Assembly: GCF_964275005.1 (NCBI RefSeq)
Contig: NC_092698.1
Coordinates: forward strand, 22,352,809 to 22,416,808
Length of the DNA: 64,000 nucleotides
From: Diadema setosum
Lineage: Eukaryota; Echinodermata; Echinoidea; Diadematoida; Diadematidae
Direction of reading: 5' to 3'
In this document: positions 1 through 12,307 of the stretch, one piece after another
Layout: each line of letters starts with the position of its first letter
How positions within the stretch are numbered: the first letter of the stretch is position 1
Program-made: the position numbers and the translations under genes
Notes under the pieces: model-generated
Told to the model about the DNA's origin: nothing
The model's input: only the letters and a program-made list of their open reading frames with translations
Databases searched by the model: none

Positions 1-853
1 ACACAAATGTGCTGAATGTTCACTTTCCTAGAACTAGGTTCAATTGGATGAATGATTAAAATGTCAGAGTGCAGGTATTTGGGGAACTGATGATTTTTAC
101 TTGACTTTTGACCCTCTTATAAGTTTATGCATTGAGTAATTTGTCAAGGTTTTGAGAAAAAGTATAATTTCGGTATCAAATGGGAAAATAGCATTATCTA
201 AACCTGGCCTTTGACCTTTGACCTCACAGTTCCAAAGAGAATCACTGTTAGGTTGAACATGCATAAATATGTAAGTTTCATGATGATACCTTGAGTTACT
301 TTTGAGATATGGAGGAAAAAGTGCAATTCAGCACTTTCACTTGACCTTTGACCTTTTGACCTTTGACCTTTTGGCAAGAAACCTCCCACAGAATATATAT
401 TGGGTAATACATGTATACATCAAGTTTAAAAAAAAAAAAAACCTTCATTCATTGCATAAATATAAGGAAAGTAGTGATATTTTGAGAAGTTGACCTTGAC
501 CTTTGACCCCCTGACCTTTGACCCATGACCCCCAACTTCTCTAGATAATCACTGCCCATCGGTTCAAGCATATATACTAAGTTCCATGAAGATACCTTGA
601 ACCATTTGCGAGATATGGAGAAAAACATGAAATTTCAATTTTTTTTTCACAAAATAACGTGTGACCTTTGACCTTTGACCCTGTGACCCTAAAATCCACA
701 CAAAGTATTATCCCCCAAGGATATACCCTCATACCAAGTTTGATGTAAAACCACCACACGGTTCTTGAGATATCGACAAAAACAAAACGGGACGGACGGA
801 CGGACGGACGACCCGAAAACATAATGCCTCCAGCCACTTCGTTGCGGAGGCAT
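1..853 (+). repeat. DR1-rich dispersed repeat, copy 1 (left end cut by window)
   Basis: The sequence starts inside the element (compare base 1 with about 12443 in copy 2). It ends with a GGAC tandem tract, then CCCGAAAACATAATGCCTCC and a GGCGGAGGCATAAAAA-type terminus near 853. It contains at least five TGACCTTTGACC motifs, the reverse complement of AGGTCAAAGGTCA. There is no coding capacity. Confidence 0.8.
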
Positions 854-942
854 AAAAACAAGGCTACAACAGTGGCCCTCCTACCAACAAGATCCTGGAC
901 ATACATTGTACCACTACATCTGATAGGAACAAGGTGCTTTAC

Positions 943-1118
943 CTGCTTGAGGGTGGGCTGCTGTTGGCTCAAAGAGGTCAAAGGTGACAGTAGCTCCATC
1001 TGGGCGTGGCAGGCGGATGCGGGTGCCAGCAGGGCGGGGTGCATTGAACCGCCCCAGCTTGGCATAGATGAAGCTCTGGATGTGAGCATTGTGACCCCAT
1101 AGTCGGTTAGGCACATAC
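943..1118 (-). CDS. ABHD2: ABHD2-like gene, second coding exon
   Basis: This 176-nt exon enters in phase 2 and completes the Pro codon split at 5692. It encodes YVPNRLWGHNAHIQSFIYAK and then DGATVTFDLFEPTAAHPQA, the conserved lead-in to the hydrolase fold of ABHD1/2/3 proteins. The donor GTAAAG begins at 942. No further exon of this gene was found in positions 1-941, which are filled by a repeat. Confidence 0.88.
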
Positions 1119-4100
1119 CTGGATAGTGCGATTACAAACAGAACTCATGAGTTTGAGTTTTATTCATGAGATACATCAACGTGTGATGTTACAACACAAG
1201 TATACTCTTTACCTCCGCCGACGAGTTTAAAGTTTCTGTCCATCTTTGTGCATTTGGGCAATATTACTTCAAGTAATATGCGATATTACTTCAACAGTTA
1301 TTGGCAGATTTTGATAAAAATTTTCAGGATAGAGCAGTTGGAGTATAAGGAACAGTTCAATAAGTTTTTTATGGTTATCCGGTTCCAGGATTTTCATTCT
1401 GTAGCATTATTGACCCCATGGCCCTAGTGGAAGTTTGCATTCTTGGAGTGCTTCTTATTTACAAGTGATTTCAGGATATTAAAAGGCTGTCACCTCATCC
1501 TGTTCCTCCTTGCTGTTTCGGCACAGGAATGGTTTATTAGCAGTACAATACTAACCACTTGCAGGATGTTCCGAGAACAACGTCATAAGGTTTGTGCAGT
1601 AATGCTTCACGGAATACTGCTCTGTCAATATGCAAAATAGTTGTGAAATATCCGAAAGACATTATACAAAGGTATAAAACTCATACAAAAATACAAGGTG
1701 AAGTACAATTGTACAATGCACTTCAGTATCAGACTCAACTTCAGAGCTTTGGCTGATCAACTGTTTAATTCTGCTGAGCATCTTCTTTTCATTTCCCTTC
1801 CAATGCACGCTTTTATTGACCTTTGAACTAGTGAGTAGAGTTGACCATATTGATGTGTATGGCACATCATCCCAATATGACTAGATACATCTAGTTGGAA
1901 TATATCTGGATGTATATCGATGTGTGTTCAGCGCGGCATGATGCTCAATTTGCTGTAGCATGAGGAACGATTCATGCATGTAAAATTGTACATACTCTAT
2001 GAGGGTAGTGGATGCTAATTTTAGGTGAGAACTTTGAACATAATGCGTACCATACATGTATTCTAATAAGTAATTAAGTCAATAGTTGCTGGAGTGCAAT
2101 ATATAGATTTCCTCGACTGCTAAATACACTTGTTGTAAGTACAGAGTGTAGAATACATGTGCACGCTATGTCATGTACATTGTACTATGTATTGCTATCA
2201 CACTTTTGGAAACAGGGCACTATTGAAGCTTATGTAGCCCCATACATTCCCGTTAATGACTGTCTCCAGCCGGACACTCCTTATTTGACTTCTAGATTAA
2301 GTGAGCCTAATCAAATAGACCCAGTCTGACACAGCAATTGAGGCATGTTAATTGCACATTCCCTTTCAACGACCAGAGTAACCTTCCGTGTTACAATGAA
2401 CCAGGAAAATTGATGCACTAATGTAGAGTGTCGAATACAACAGATTATTGCAATACATTTGTACATGTGTACACTTACATAACATGTACTGGTATGCCAA
2501 AATTGCATATTGATAGAAGTGGCTGAAACATTCAAATATTTTCTGCGCTTCATAATGATCTTTTTTCTATGCATTTCTCACGAATCAAAATCATCAAAAT
2601 TTTGTTTGCATAAAGTTTGATTTAAATCAATGTACATGTTTGTTCAAGTGTTCTAAAAACATGCCAAGAAACTGGTACTTGAAAAATTCTTTCTTTACAA
2701 AATTGATCCAATTATAGTAACATGGATTGAGTGAATGCAGAAGTATTAGAACACATTACGAGTGAAAATTGGAAACTCCTTTCAAAAGTTATGAACTTTT
2801 ATTAAAGTTTCAGCATTGCTATCCATGGATTAGAAGACTACAACAGTTCAAGATCATGGAGGATGACGATATACCCATCGACAAAAATAAAGAGAATCCC
2901 TCTAAATTTATTATTTTTTTTTAATGAAAACGACACATTCCCTTGACTTTCTACCAATAAGCAAACCATTATTCCCCTACTGTGCACATAAATATACTTG
3001 TACAGCTGTATATCTCCACATAACATGCATCTATTTTTGCTGTTGCAATGGATTATTTCATTTATAAAGTCACACTGCATAGAATGAGCCATTACCAATT
3101 ATGAGTTATTTGTTTTACAAGGCTACGTTTATATTCTACATTGTAAGCATGCACAACACCATGACTGATGATGCAGTACACGATAAAGTACAGCTGTGAG
3201 GTCATATGGTACATGTACATGTATGAAACATGACTGCCATGAAGTACAACTGTATGTATGACTGTTCATTAAATTTTCCCTTTTTTGATAGGCAGTGTCA
3301 AGTTGTTGTTGCTGGTATTGCTGGATTGGTGATGACATACACTGTAATTATAATATTAATACAGGTACGTGTATACTGCATTTTGTACATATAACACTGC
3401 ACCAAAGGTGTTTTCACTCAAAGCAAAATGTAAATGGGATAAACTTACTGTACTTGATTAAAACACTTAGGAAACATGTTGCGTAACAACATACAATTCC
3501 TGTCACAATCTATGTCAAGGGCAGCATTAGGGCCTACTAATCTTACTTGTAGCAGTAAATGATATAGATTAGCTACTTAGGGTACTTTTTCTTATATAGC
3601 AAACACATGTAGTTACAGGGCTCATGTGCAATCTTCACAACATCTTTGTAGTAGGCCTATACTCTAGGCCTATATATTTAAATGTATATTAAAGCGTAAG
3701 TTAATAACAAAACTCATTGGCAAGAGTATAGTGTACATATCCATGATACCAGGCGTAGTGTGTACATGTACATGTAAACTCGGGATACAAGTACATGTAG
3801 ATTTACATGTGCATATGACAAAGAATGTTCACTTAATACATACAGTACATGTAGTTACAATGTATCATGTAACATTCAGTGTGTGATATCATAAACACAA
3901 TCACTCAAAAAAAAAAAAAAATTCTACCTACTTGAAAGCATCTATTTTTGTACAAGCTGAAAACATTTTGCATGCGCAACCCTTTTTGTATATGATATGT
4001 GATACACCAGCTGCCTTCACCTGTAATTCTGACATCATGAATTTACAAAACTGCTACTAAACACAAAAAGAAAAGAAATATGAAAGGGTTGCTTGCACAG

Positions 4101-5849
4101 GAAGGAAATAAATCCTTATAACACTGCACATGAATCTAGTTTCAAAGATACAAACCACAAGACTACATGTACATTACTTTCAAATGATGCCAGATGGAAG
4201 GGAAGTAGCATTTGGTAATTAACTGTGAGAACCTAATTCTTCTCGGTGGTTCCAGTGGTGAGTGTGGCTAGGAAGAAGGTTAATATTGAGGGTTGGGCTG
4301 TTTAACACTGCTGATCCTGATTCTTAGTCAATAGATTAGGGTATACAGTACATGTATCCAAGCTACAGAATAACATGAATACAGCTTTTGTGTAGCCCTG
4401 TCCTTCCCACAAAGCATCATTGTCCACAAGGTGGGCGAGGCCAGTGAAGGAGATGATGATGATTAACCCCCTGTTCAGACGCAAGCCAGTTTATACCAAA
4501 ACTTGATAAAGAAACAACGTATAAAGAATCATCATATACATAGCCGACAGACCATTCAGACGCTAATCTTGACCTTTCTGGAAAATGCCATATGGATGTG
4601 CAATTTCCCACTGTGCATGCTGCTATGGTCACGAGTGACGCTATTGGAGTCACTTTTCGTGCCGGCTCCCATTAAGCCCTACCCAGTTATAGACCGATTC
4701 TGTGACGCGCTATGTGTATTTTTGGCATGGGCAGCGCCATTACTGCGGTGTCTCAGCCGACCCCCCCCCCCTCTCCCCCACCCCCTTTCGCGCGCGGAAT
4801 GAAAAACTGATGCATGGTTGTTTTAGCCAATGGGCGTCTTGTACCGAGTGCGCGAATGCTTGCTTAGTGCGCAAACCTTTGTTACAAGTGCGCGATAAAC
4901 ATGTTGCCTGGGGGTGGGGGAGAGGAGGGGGGGGGGGTCGGCTAAGACACCTCAAAATGAGCTCATGGCTGCGCCCAGTGCCACAAATTGTCTGTTGCCC
5001 TCAATGAACCCGAATCGGTCTATACCATTCTATGGTCGCCATACGTTCAGAGGCACAATGAACATGATGGAATACTGATTCGTTGAGTTCTAGTTCGAAA
5101 CGATGCTCTAACCAATGTTGCGTTACACGTCATTTCGTTAGTCAGCGTTCAGACGTATAAATTCATCGCATAGCTATACCGTTCTAGTATTTTTTTTTCT
5201 TCATCTGAACACCCTGTAGAAGCCACAACTAGAGCTGATGGTGGTTTGTTTCTTCTATCTTACTTTTTGTCCAGTCTTTGTACACTGTGCATGGACCACG
5301 AGTCCAGTGGTATGGGGACTGTACTGTATGTCATGACAGTAAGGAAAAATGTGTAGTCTTATAAATACACATTTTGTGCTGGTGTAGATGAAGGAGAGGT
5401 ACAATGACCTGAATCTGAGAGACATTTGTGTTTTATGTGCATCTAATTGTGCAAAATTTGTACCCATACCCAGGAAGGCCATTTCATATTCATGTCATGA
5501 CATGAATAGATGTTTAATTTTTGAGGAAGCCTCCTGAACAATCACAGAGACTTGGCAGCTCTATAAATCATGTCCCACCCCCCCCCCCCCCAGAAAAAAG
5601 AAAAAAAAAAAGAGGGAGGGGTACTGCCTAAAGTGTGGTGGTAGACGGGGGAGAATGGAGGATGGGTGTACGTGTGCACCCCTATACTCACGGTTTGGTG
5701 AGGATGGAACAGAGCGAGAGAAGGCTGTGGTTGTATTGGGTGTCCGTGTAGTGTAACGTGGGTGCGGCTGGTTGGTCCAGAAGGTTCAGCACCCTGATGG
5801 CAAAGTAGATGACCAGAAGGATGATGACCGCAATGACAAACAGCCCCAT
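943..5849 (-). CDS. ABHD2: ABHD2-like monoacylglycerol lipase, N-terminal part (partial)
   Basis: Two coding exons join in phase: 5849-5692 and 1118-943. The product begins MGLFVIAVIILLVIYFAIRV, one membrane-spanning segment at residues 1-20. It continues through CSILTKPYVPNRLWGHNAH and DGATVTFDLFEPTAAH. Vertebrate ABHD2 has the same order: an N-terminal membrane anchor, then LTKEYIPPLIWGKSGHIQ, then DGATSTFDLFEPLAEH. ABHD2 is a membrane-anchored serine hydrolase with monoacylglycerol lipase activity. The Ser-Asp-His triad is encoded further along, off the left edge, so activity cannot be judged here. Donors are CC|GTGAGT at 5691 and CAG|GTAAAG at 942; the acceptor is TCCAG at 1119. The Met at 5849 is the only in-frame Met close to the anchor. 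The exon is open upstream of it, so translation could begin in an earlier exon: TVSPTLPDIMG resembles the region before the vertebrate anchor. Confidence 0.85.
2722..2990. repeat. 570-bp foldback family, diverged half-copy
   Basis: The signature GGATTGAGTGAATGCAG...AACACATTA...AAAAGTTATGAA runs into an internal CCCTTGACTTTCT and ATTATTCCCC segment. This matches the left arm and centre of the full copies; the right arm is missing. Confidence 0.65.
4466..5217. mobile_element. foldback (MITE-like) element with a nested palindrome
   Basis: The left end CCCCCTGTTCAGACGCAAG is the inverted counterpart of the right end CATCTGAACACCCTG. A second, inner inverted repeat spans about 4686-5024: TATAGACCGATTC at the left, GAATCGGTCTATA at the right, and long C- and G-runs flanking GTGTCTCAGCCGAC and GTCGGCTAAGACAC. 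A fragment of the outer end recurs at about 8849-8866. There is no transposase ORF. Confidence 0.65.
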
Positions 5850-5891
5850 GATGTCTGGCAGTGTGGGTGACACTGTGTGTATGTGTCTGCA
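5692..5891 (-). CDS. ABHD2: ABHD2-like gene, exon with start codon and membrane anchor
   Basis: The acceptor is a C-rich tract ending CCCAACAG at 5892; the donor GTGAGT begins at 5691. The coding part runs 5849-5692 (158 nt, ends in phase 2). Bases 5891-5850 are 5' leader if the Met at 5849 is used. The hydrophobic run at residues 2-20 is the signal anchor. Confidence 0.82.
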
Positions 5892-5998
5892 CTGTTGGGG
5901 GGGGGGGGATGCAGTGGCAAGGAACATTCAAACAGAAATAAATGTAAGTGTTGCAAATAACACACAGACACACACACACAAATACAACTAGAATTATC

Positions 5999-7690
5999 AC
6001 TGAAGGTGATTAATACCTCCGCCCCTAGTGTTGCTCTATAGTATGTGATGTCATGAGGGCCATGACGTTAATACCAAGTTTGTGCACTTGTCGAATTGGA
6101 AACAGAATAATCTTAGTTTACTGTACAATTACAGAGTTGACACTGAGTATAAAACTTACAGCAAATGGAAACATGCTTTCCCCCAGCATCACTACACTTA
6201 AAGACCATCATACACACCAAATTTGATCTTCATGGCTTGAACGGTTTATTTCGATACAAAAAAATGAGTGGTTACCATGGCGACACATTTTCCTTAAACT
6301 AACACATTGGTGTCTTGCAAAACTACACTTCTAGATCATGATACATACTAAATTTGACTTTAATTGCTTGAATGATGGAAAAGTTATTCGATCTGCAAGG
6401 TTTTGGTAAAATTGTGGTTACCATGGCAACGGTTTGTGTGACAAACACAAAAATTACGTGTTCCACATCTATACCTCAGGGCCATAATGCCTACCAAATT
6501 TGGTTTCAATTGCTTGAAAACTGTGGAAGAAGTTCACTCCACAGGATTTAAAAAAAACCAAAAACATGCGTTTACCATGGCAACGCATTGTTCGATACAA
6601 ATACAAAGGACATTTTGCAAAACTACACTTAAAGAGCATCATACACAACAAATTTCACCTTCATAGATTAAACGGTTCAATTTGATACAAAAATGAGTAG
6701 TTACCATGGCAACACATTTTTCTTATATTAACACATTGGTGTCTTGCATACATGTAACTACACCTCCCGATCATCATACATACTAAATTTGACCTTAATT
6801 GCTTGAATGATGTGGAAGTTATTCCATCCACAAGGTTTTGGTAAAATTATGGTTACCATGGCAACACTTTGTCCGACAAACACAAAAATTATGTGTTCCA
6901 CATCTATGCCTCAAGGCCATAATGCCTACCAAATTTGATTTCAATTGCTTCAAAACTGTGGAAGTTGTTCACTCCACAAGATTTCAAAGAAAACATGCAG
7001 TTACCATGGCAATGCTTTGTCAAGTATAAACACAACGAGTGTCTAGCATAACTACACCTATAGATCATCATAGATACCAGTTTTGAAATTGATTGCTCAA
7101 ATACTATGGAAGTTATTCAATCCACAAGGTTTTGGTAAAATCATGGTTACCATGGCAACGCTTTGTCCGACAAACACAAAAATTATGTGTTCCACATCTA
7201 TGCCTCAAGGCCATAATGCCTACCAAATTTGAGTTCAATTGCTTCAAAACTGTGGAAGTTGTTCACTCCACAAGATTTCAAAGAAAACATGCAGTTACCA
7301 TGGCAATGCTTTGTCAAGTATAAACACAACGAGTGTCTAGCATAACTACACCTATAGATCATCATAGATACCAATTTTGAAATTGATTGCTCAAATACTA
7401 TGGAAGTTATTCAATCCACAAGGTTTTGGTAAAATCATGGTTACCATGGCAACGCATTGTCCGACAAACACAAAAAAAAAACGTCTTGCACATCTATACC
7501 TCAATATCATCGTTTACCCTAAGTTTCATTTCAATTGCTTCAAAACTATAGGAGGAGTTCGCGACGCAAGATTTTGCAACAGACCGACCGCCCGCCCCAC
7601 CAACATCACGGTGATTCCTATCAGGGAGGTGGACCTGTTCCTGCACTCCCTTCACACTATGTGCGGCGGGGGTATAAAAATTAAGATGCA
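5999..7690 (+). repeat. tandem repeat array with RFX X-box-like palindromes
   Basis: Similar blocks recur, including two adjacent 294-bp periods (matching points 6831, 7125 and 7419). Each block contains GTTACCATGGCAAC or a one-base variant, near 6271, 6417, 6571, 6700, 6852, 7000, 7146, 7294 and 7440. The right end carries short ACCGACCG-type repeats and a GGCGGGGGTATAAAAA terminus, resembling the end of the DR1-rich family. Short ORFs here repeat with the DNA period and are not genes. Confidence 0.8.
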
Positions 7691-9102
7691 CTTCCAAAAT
7701 ACCACTGTTTGTGTAAATTATAATACTTTAACATTCTGTATAGTGGTGGCCACAAACAGAGCACACAATAATTGGTGGAAAAATAGTTAGAATGACAGAA
7801 ATAGAAATGAATGAAATAGAAAACAGGCACATTCAAACATGTGTGAAAAGTGGATGTACGTACATTGTAGTTAGAACTACACACCCACTACAGTTGAAGG
7901 TTTACATGTACAGCTGTATTTATCTATTCTTTATTTGCTTGCTTGGTTGTTTTGTTTTAGCATTTGTTTTTGTGTTTGCTTGTTGTCATTTTTGTTTGTT
8001 TGTGTATTTGGGTCTTGTTGTTATTGTTGTTGTTTGATGAGTTTTTGTTTTTGTTTTTCTTTTTTCTTTTTTTCTTTACAAAATAGAACAATTCCAAGGA
8101 CTGGGGTAGGGAAGGGTTAGTAGGGCTGGTTAAATTCAAAGAACCAATGTACATCTGTATGTAGACAGCACTTGCGCACAGGATAAATGCTGTTCTTTGA
8201 CAGACACTGTGCATGTGATATATGCCAGCATACAGTACACATCACATTACAGGTACCTGGTACAGTGTACATGTACAATGTTTACAAGTAGTCCCTGTTA
8301 CTCTGTAGGATCATGCATAGTTGTGTCGGAATATAGACTGTGCCCTGTCCTTGGTGGTTGGCGACTGACAAGACTCAATCAAATTAATCATCACCTACAT
8401 GCAATCATGACTCACAAAGAGCTAGCCTACAGATCAGCACCTCGCCTCTGTCACAGCGGACTAGCAAGTGTTGGCTACGCAAATACCTGAGCAATCACTC
8501 TCTTGTCCTTAGGAGTTACGGCACACTATCGGTGTGAACAGCAGTAGGTGTACAAACAAAACAAACCTATTATTCATGAATGTCCTGGTACTTTGAAGCA
8601 CAACACTTGTTATAAACATTATTTCATAACAATGAAAAACCAAAACAACAACAAACACACCTGTTGTTCAATCCCAGACCATAAAGAATGAACTGAAAAA
8701 TACAATTAAACACATACAGACATTAATATACTTTGTAGGAACAGGAAACATTTCACATTACAAATTTTCTGGTATTCAAAGAATTTTTTCCTAATCACAT
8801 CTCTGCCTAATGCTATAAATAATGAATGCTGATGAAGAAGTCAAGTCCCCCTGTTCAGACGCAAGCAATTACAAAATATGCAAATTAGTAGAGATTTTGA
8901 TGTTGTTTTAAATAGAAAAAGCAAAGAGAAAAAAAATGGCACCCTATTTAAAAAGAAAAAAAAATGCCCCAGACAATACTGACGTAAAATCAGACCATAC
9001 TAAATCTTCAGTAAATCAAACAGAGGTGATGTCAACTCGAAAACTCTCTCTTTCATTTGTGCACAAAAGCATAGAGATGTATTCTGTTCATGTCAAGATG
9101 AC

Positions 9103-9165
9103 CCCCCCCCCCCACACACACACACACACACATACACACATACACACACATACACACACTACAAT
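9103..9165. repeat. (CA)n microsatellite after a poly-C run
   Basis: A run of C is followed by ACACAC repeats interrupted by TACACA. The sequence around it is unremarkable and holds no gene. Confidence 0.9.
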
Positions 9166-10539
9166 ACAGTAAACTTTACCCTGGTCCAATCCATGTCCAG
9201 TGTCACCATAGTATGGTCTTATGGACCCAGAGCCCTTTCTCATAAATGTTTCACTGTCTGCATTTGAATAATTTAACCTGTGGGTTTCAGGTATAAACCC
9301 CAGGGCAGCCTCTTGAAACCTACACTTACATGTGCACTCACACCATGAGGGCCATGCTGCAAAAGTACACAGTGTATCATAAAAACTTTATTTAAGGTAA
9401 ATTTAGGTAACACATATTATCACTGCTAGATTTCTGCATTATAAAGCGATGTAAAAGATAAAATATTTCTCTTTTTTTCAGACATGTCAAATAAGGAAAT
9501 TACATGTAAGTGGAGACTAGAGTGCAGGCTAACAGACCATTTCTGATATAATGTATTCAAATTCTATGCAAGCTTTGCTCATGGAAGATAACCTGAACAA
9601 CCACACAGCTTGTTGGAGGCTTGCCCTACCATCAACAACTGATGACTGCAAAGTTAATTCTTGCTTTGATACAGGTCTGGTCATAATAAACTTAATATGT
9701 TTTCCCGGTTTAATAAGAAACTTGATGGTATGCTTTCCTGGTAATAAGAAACTAAATAAGCTACAACTGTAGTTCATAGCTCTACATTGTACTTTGAAGA
9801 TGAAAAGAAAAGGTCATATGCACTTTCAAACATATACATTGGTTTCAAATTAACTGAGGTGAGCATTTGCAATAAAACAATTACCTTGGGGTAATCCTGA
9901 GATCCTTTTAAATGGTACTTGCCAGCACATGCCACCAGGCAGCAACAACATGTCATTAAAGTCTATATATGTATGTAATGTGGCAATAAAGTTTGTTGAT
10001 GCATTCAAAGTAAAGCAATGAAATTGCTTTACTTTGAATGCTTTCCCAGGAGTACATTGACAGACCATTCTGATCATCCTGGTCTACTGTTACAACTGTA
10101 CTTTGTTTGAACATATTGTTTGTTTTAACATGACTTTGAACATAAATTTTGGGCAAGCTTATGTATTATGTCTCTCTGAAAATGAGTGGAGTACATATCT
10201 GGATAAGAAAATGAAAGGCCATTTGTACAAATATGCACATTATGCTAATTACTAAATAAATGGTTACTGGAAAGTGCAGGTAAATCTTTCCTAACTTGGA
10301 TGTACATGTAGGAAAAGAAATACCATGAATTGTAACATATTGCATTACAGCAATGGTCTATTGGAAATTCAAGACCATGACATCATCGCAATCTGATTTG
10401 CATATTACTACCATGTATGCCTGCTATCTACATGTACCTGCAACCTCTACAATATTAATACGGAGCATTGTTTTGAAGGAAATGAAAACAAACAGCTGAA
10501 ACCTTCAAATTCGATGTATTTCTTATTTTGGGTCCAACT

Positions 10540-11105
10540 TTAAAGGGAAAGTAAACCCAAAGAGCAATGTGGATTGAGTGAAAGCAGTAATATTAGTAGA
10601 ACACATCAGTGAAAGTTTGAGGAAAATCGGGCAATCGATGCAAAAGTTATTAATTTTTAAAGTTTTGGTGTTGCAACTGCTGGGTAAGGAGACTACTAGA
10701 GGTTATGACGTATGAGTGGACTACAATATAAAGAAAATAAAAAGGGAATTCAATAAAAATTCATTTGTCATGAAAATTACATATTCCGTCAGCTTGATAC
10801 TGACATATGTTAGGGGTAGCACTTATTCCCCCTGCTTTCTGAAAGCGGTTAGTCAAGAACTCTTTTATTTTGCTAGAAAAGTGAATCTTTGTGGAATTCC
10901 TTTTATATTTTCTTTATATTGTGGTCCTCTCATACGTCATAACCTCTAGTAGTCTCCTCATCCAGCGGTTCCAACACCAAAACTTTAAAAATTCATAACT
11001 TTTGCATCGATTGTCCGATTTTCCTCAAACTTTCACTGATGTGTTTTACTAATGTTACTGCTTTTACTCAATCCACATTGCTCTTTGGGTTTGTGTTCCC
11101 TTTAA
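10540..11105. mobile_element. 570-bp foldback family, full copy
   Basis: The ends are TTAAAGGGAAAGTAAACCC and TTCCCTTTAA. The arms of about 200 bases are inverted copies: GAGACTACTAGAGGTTATGA at the left against TCATAACCTCTAGTAGTCTC at the right. The flanks are TTTAA-like. No transposase is encoded, so this is a non-autonomous element. Confidence 0.85.
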
Positions 11106-12307
11106 TAAAAACACTTGCCATTTTCTTCTTTGACTTTGTTCCACAGGCCAACCTAAACATGGGTGCATGTAGTTACACTTTCAGTCCCATTTTCCTTTGT
11201 TTTTCAAACTGCTAACGAATCCTTTTATCATTCATACAGATCACATCATTTATTACATACAGTGTACACATGTATATGTGTACAGTATATTTAATGTGTC
11301 CCCTACAGAAAAGGAAAACATGCTTATTTATCGCATGTCACTGGAGCTGTATGAATAACAGAAAATAGTTTATGAACTTACATACATGTAATAATGGTTT
11401 AAACAGTAAGCAAAGGAATAATACATGAATGAACAACTAAATGAATAAATACACACATACAGAACAAACATTATAATGAAACACAGAGTTTTGTCTTTAC
11501 ATGTATATGTACATGTACAATGTACATACATGTATCTTGTATGTATGCACAGTGTTGAATGCTGCTTCCGTCTGTCACATCATCAGTGTAGTTTGTACCT
11601 TGTCTGTTAGTGAAACTTGGCATGGTGAGACAGCTTTTTGCATTCAGTGCCCCCTCACAAGACTCTTCTACTTGCAGGTGTCTGCGTATTTAATGACAGA
11701 ATATTCTGGCAGGGACCTTGTCATAGATTGTCAATTCTGATTTTCTATATTTTACATGTTGTATGGTACTGAATGAGGTGTGAGCCATATACAAAGATCT
11801 GTTTTATTAAGTGCAAAACCATAACATAAAAGTCGCTGAAAAGAAAAAAAAATCTTGTGTTTTTTAATATGATAATACACAATACTCATCATGTAGTAAC
11901 ATTGTACAATAATGGTAATAATACATGTAACAATGGAAATAATACTACTAATAATTGCAATGGTGATCATAACAAAACTAATGTTTACTTGATATAAAAT
12001 CATCCTTCTTATTGCTATTATCATCAACATTACTATCATCACATGGATCTACATACATGGGTCTATGTACATTTGTTGTACTGTAAGCATCTTCAGCTTG
12101 ATAAGAATCTGTTTCATTTAAACACTAGAGATTTGCTGCATGGCAGCTTGGTGACTGTTTGATTTCCAAACAGGGTTCAGTCAGCAAAACTGGAAGATAA
12201 TCTGTAGCATTTTATACACACACAGTCACAGAGTTTTTGTGTTTTAATCATGTTATCTAATCAGTATGAAAGCTTCGATATACAACGTAGATAAAAAAAG
12301 AAAAAAA

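Larger units (their letters stand above)
1119..5691 (-). other. intron of the ABHD2-like gene
   Basis: This 4.6-kb intron has GT-AG ends. It holds a diverged half-copy of the 570-bp foldback family (about 2722-2990), a foldback transposon-like element (4466-5217) and AT-rich sequence with many ACATGTAC motifs. I see no additional exon. Confidence 0.7.

Noticed and set aside
5542-6000. 152-codon minus-strand ORF overlapping the ABHD2-like exon
   Set aside because: His/Pro/Thr-rich shadow of the true frame; the frame with the membrane anchor matches ABHD2 and the splice phases.
6838-7323. Two near-identical 63- and 76-codon ORFs
   Set aside because: They repeat with the 294-base DNA period of the array. 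The identity reflects the repeat, not a duplicated protein.
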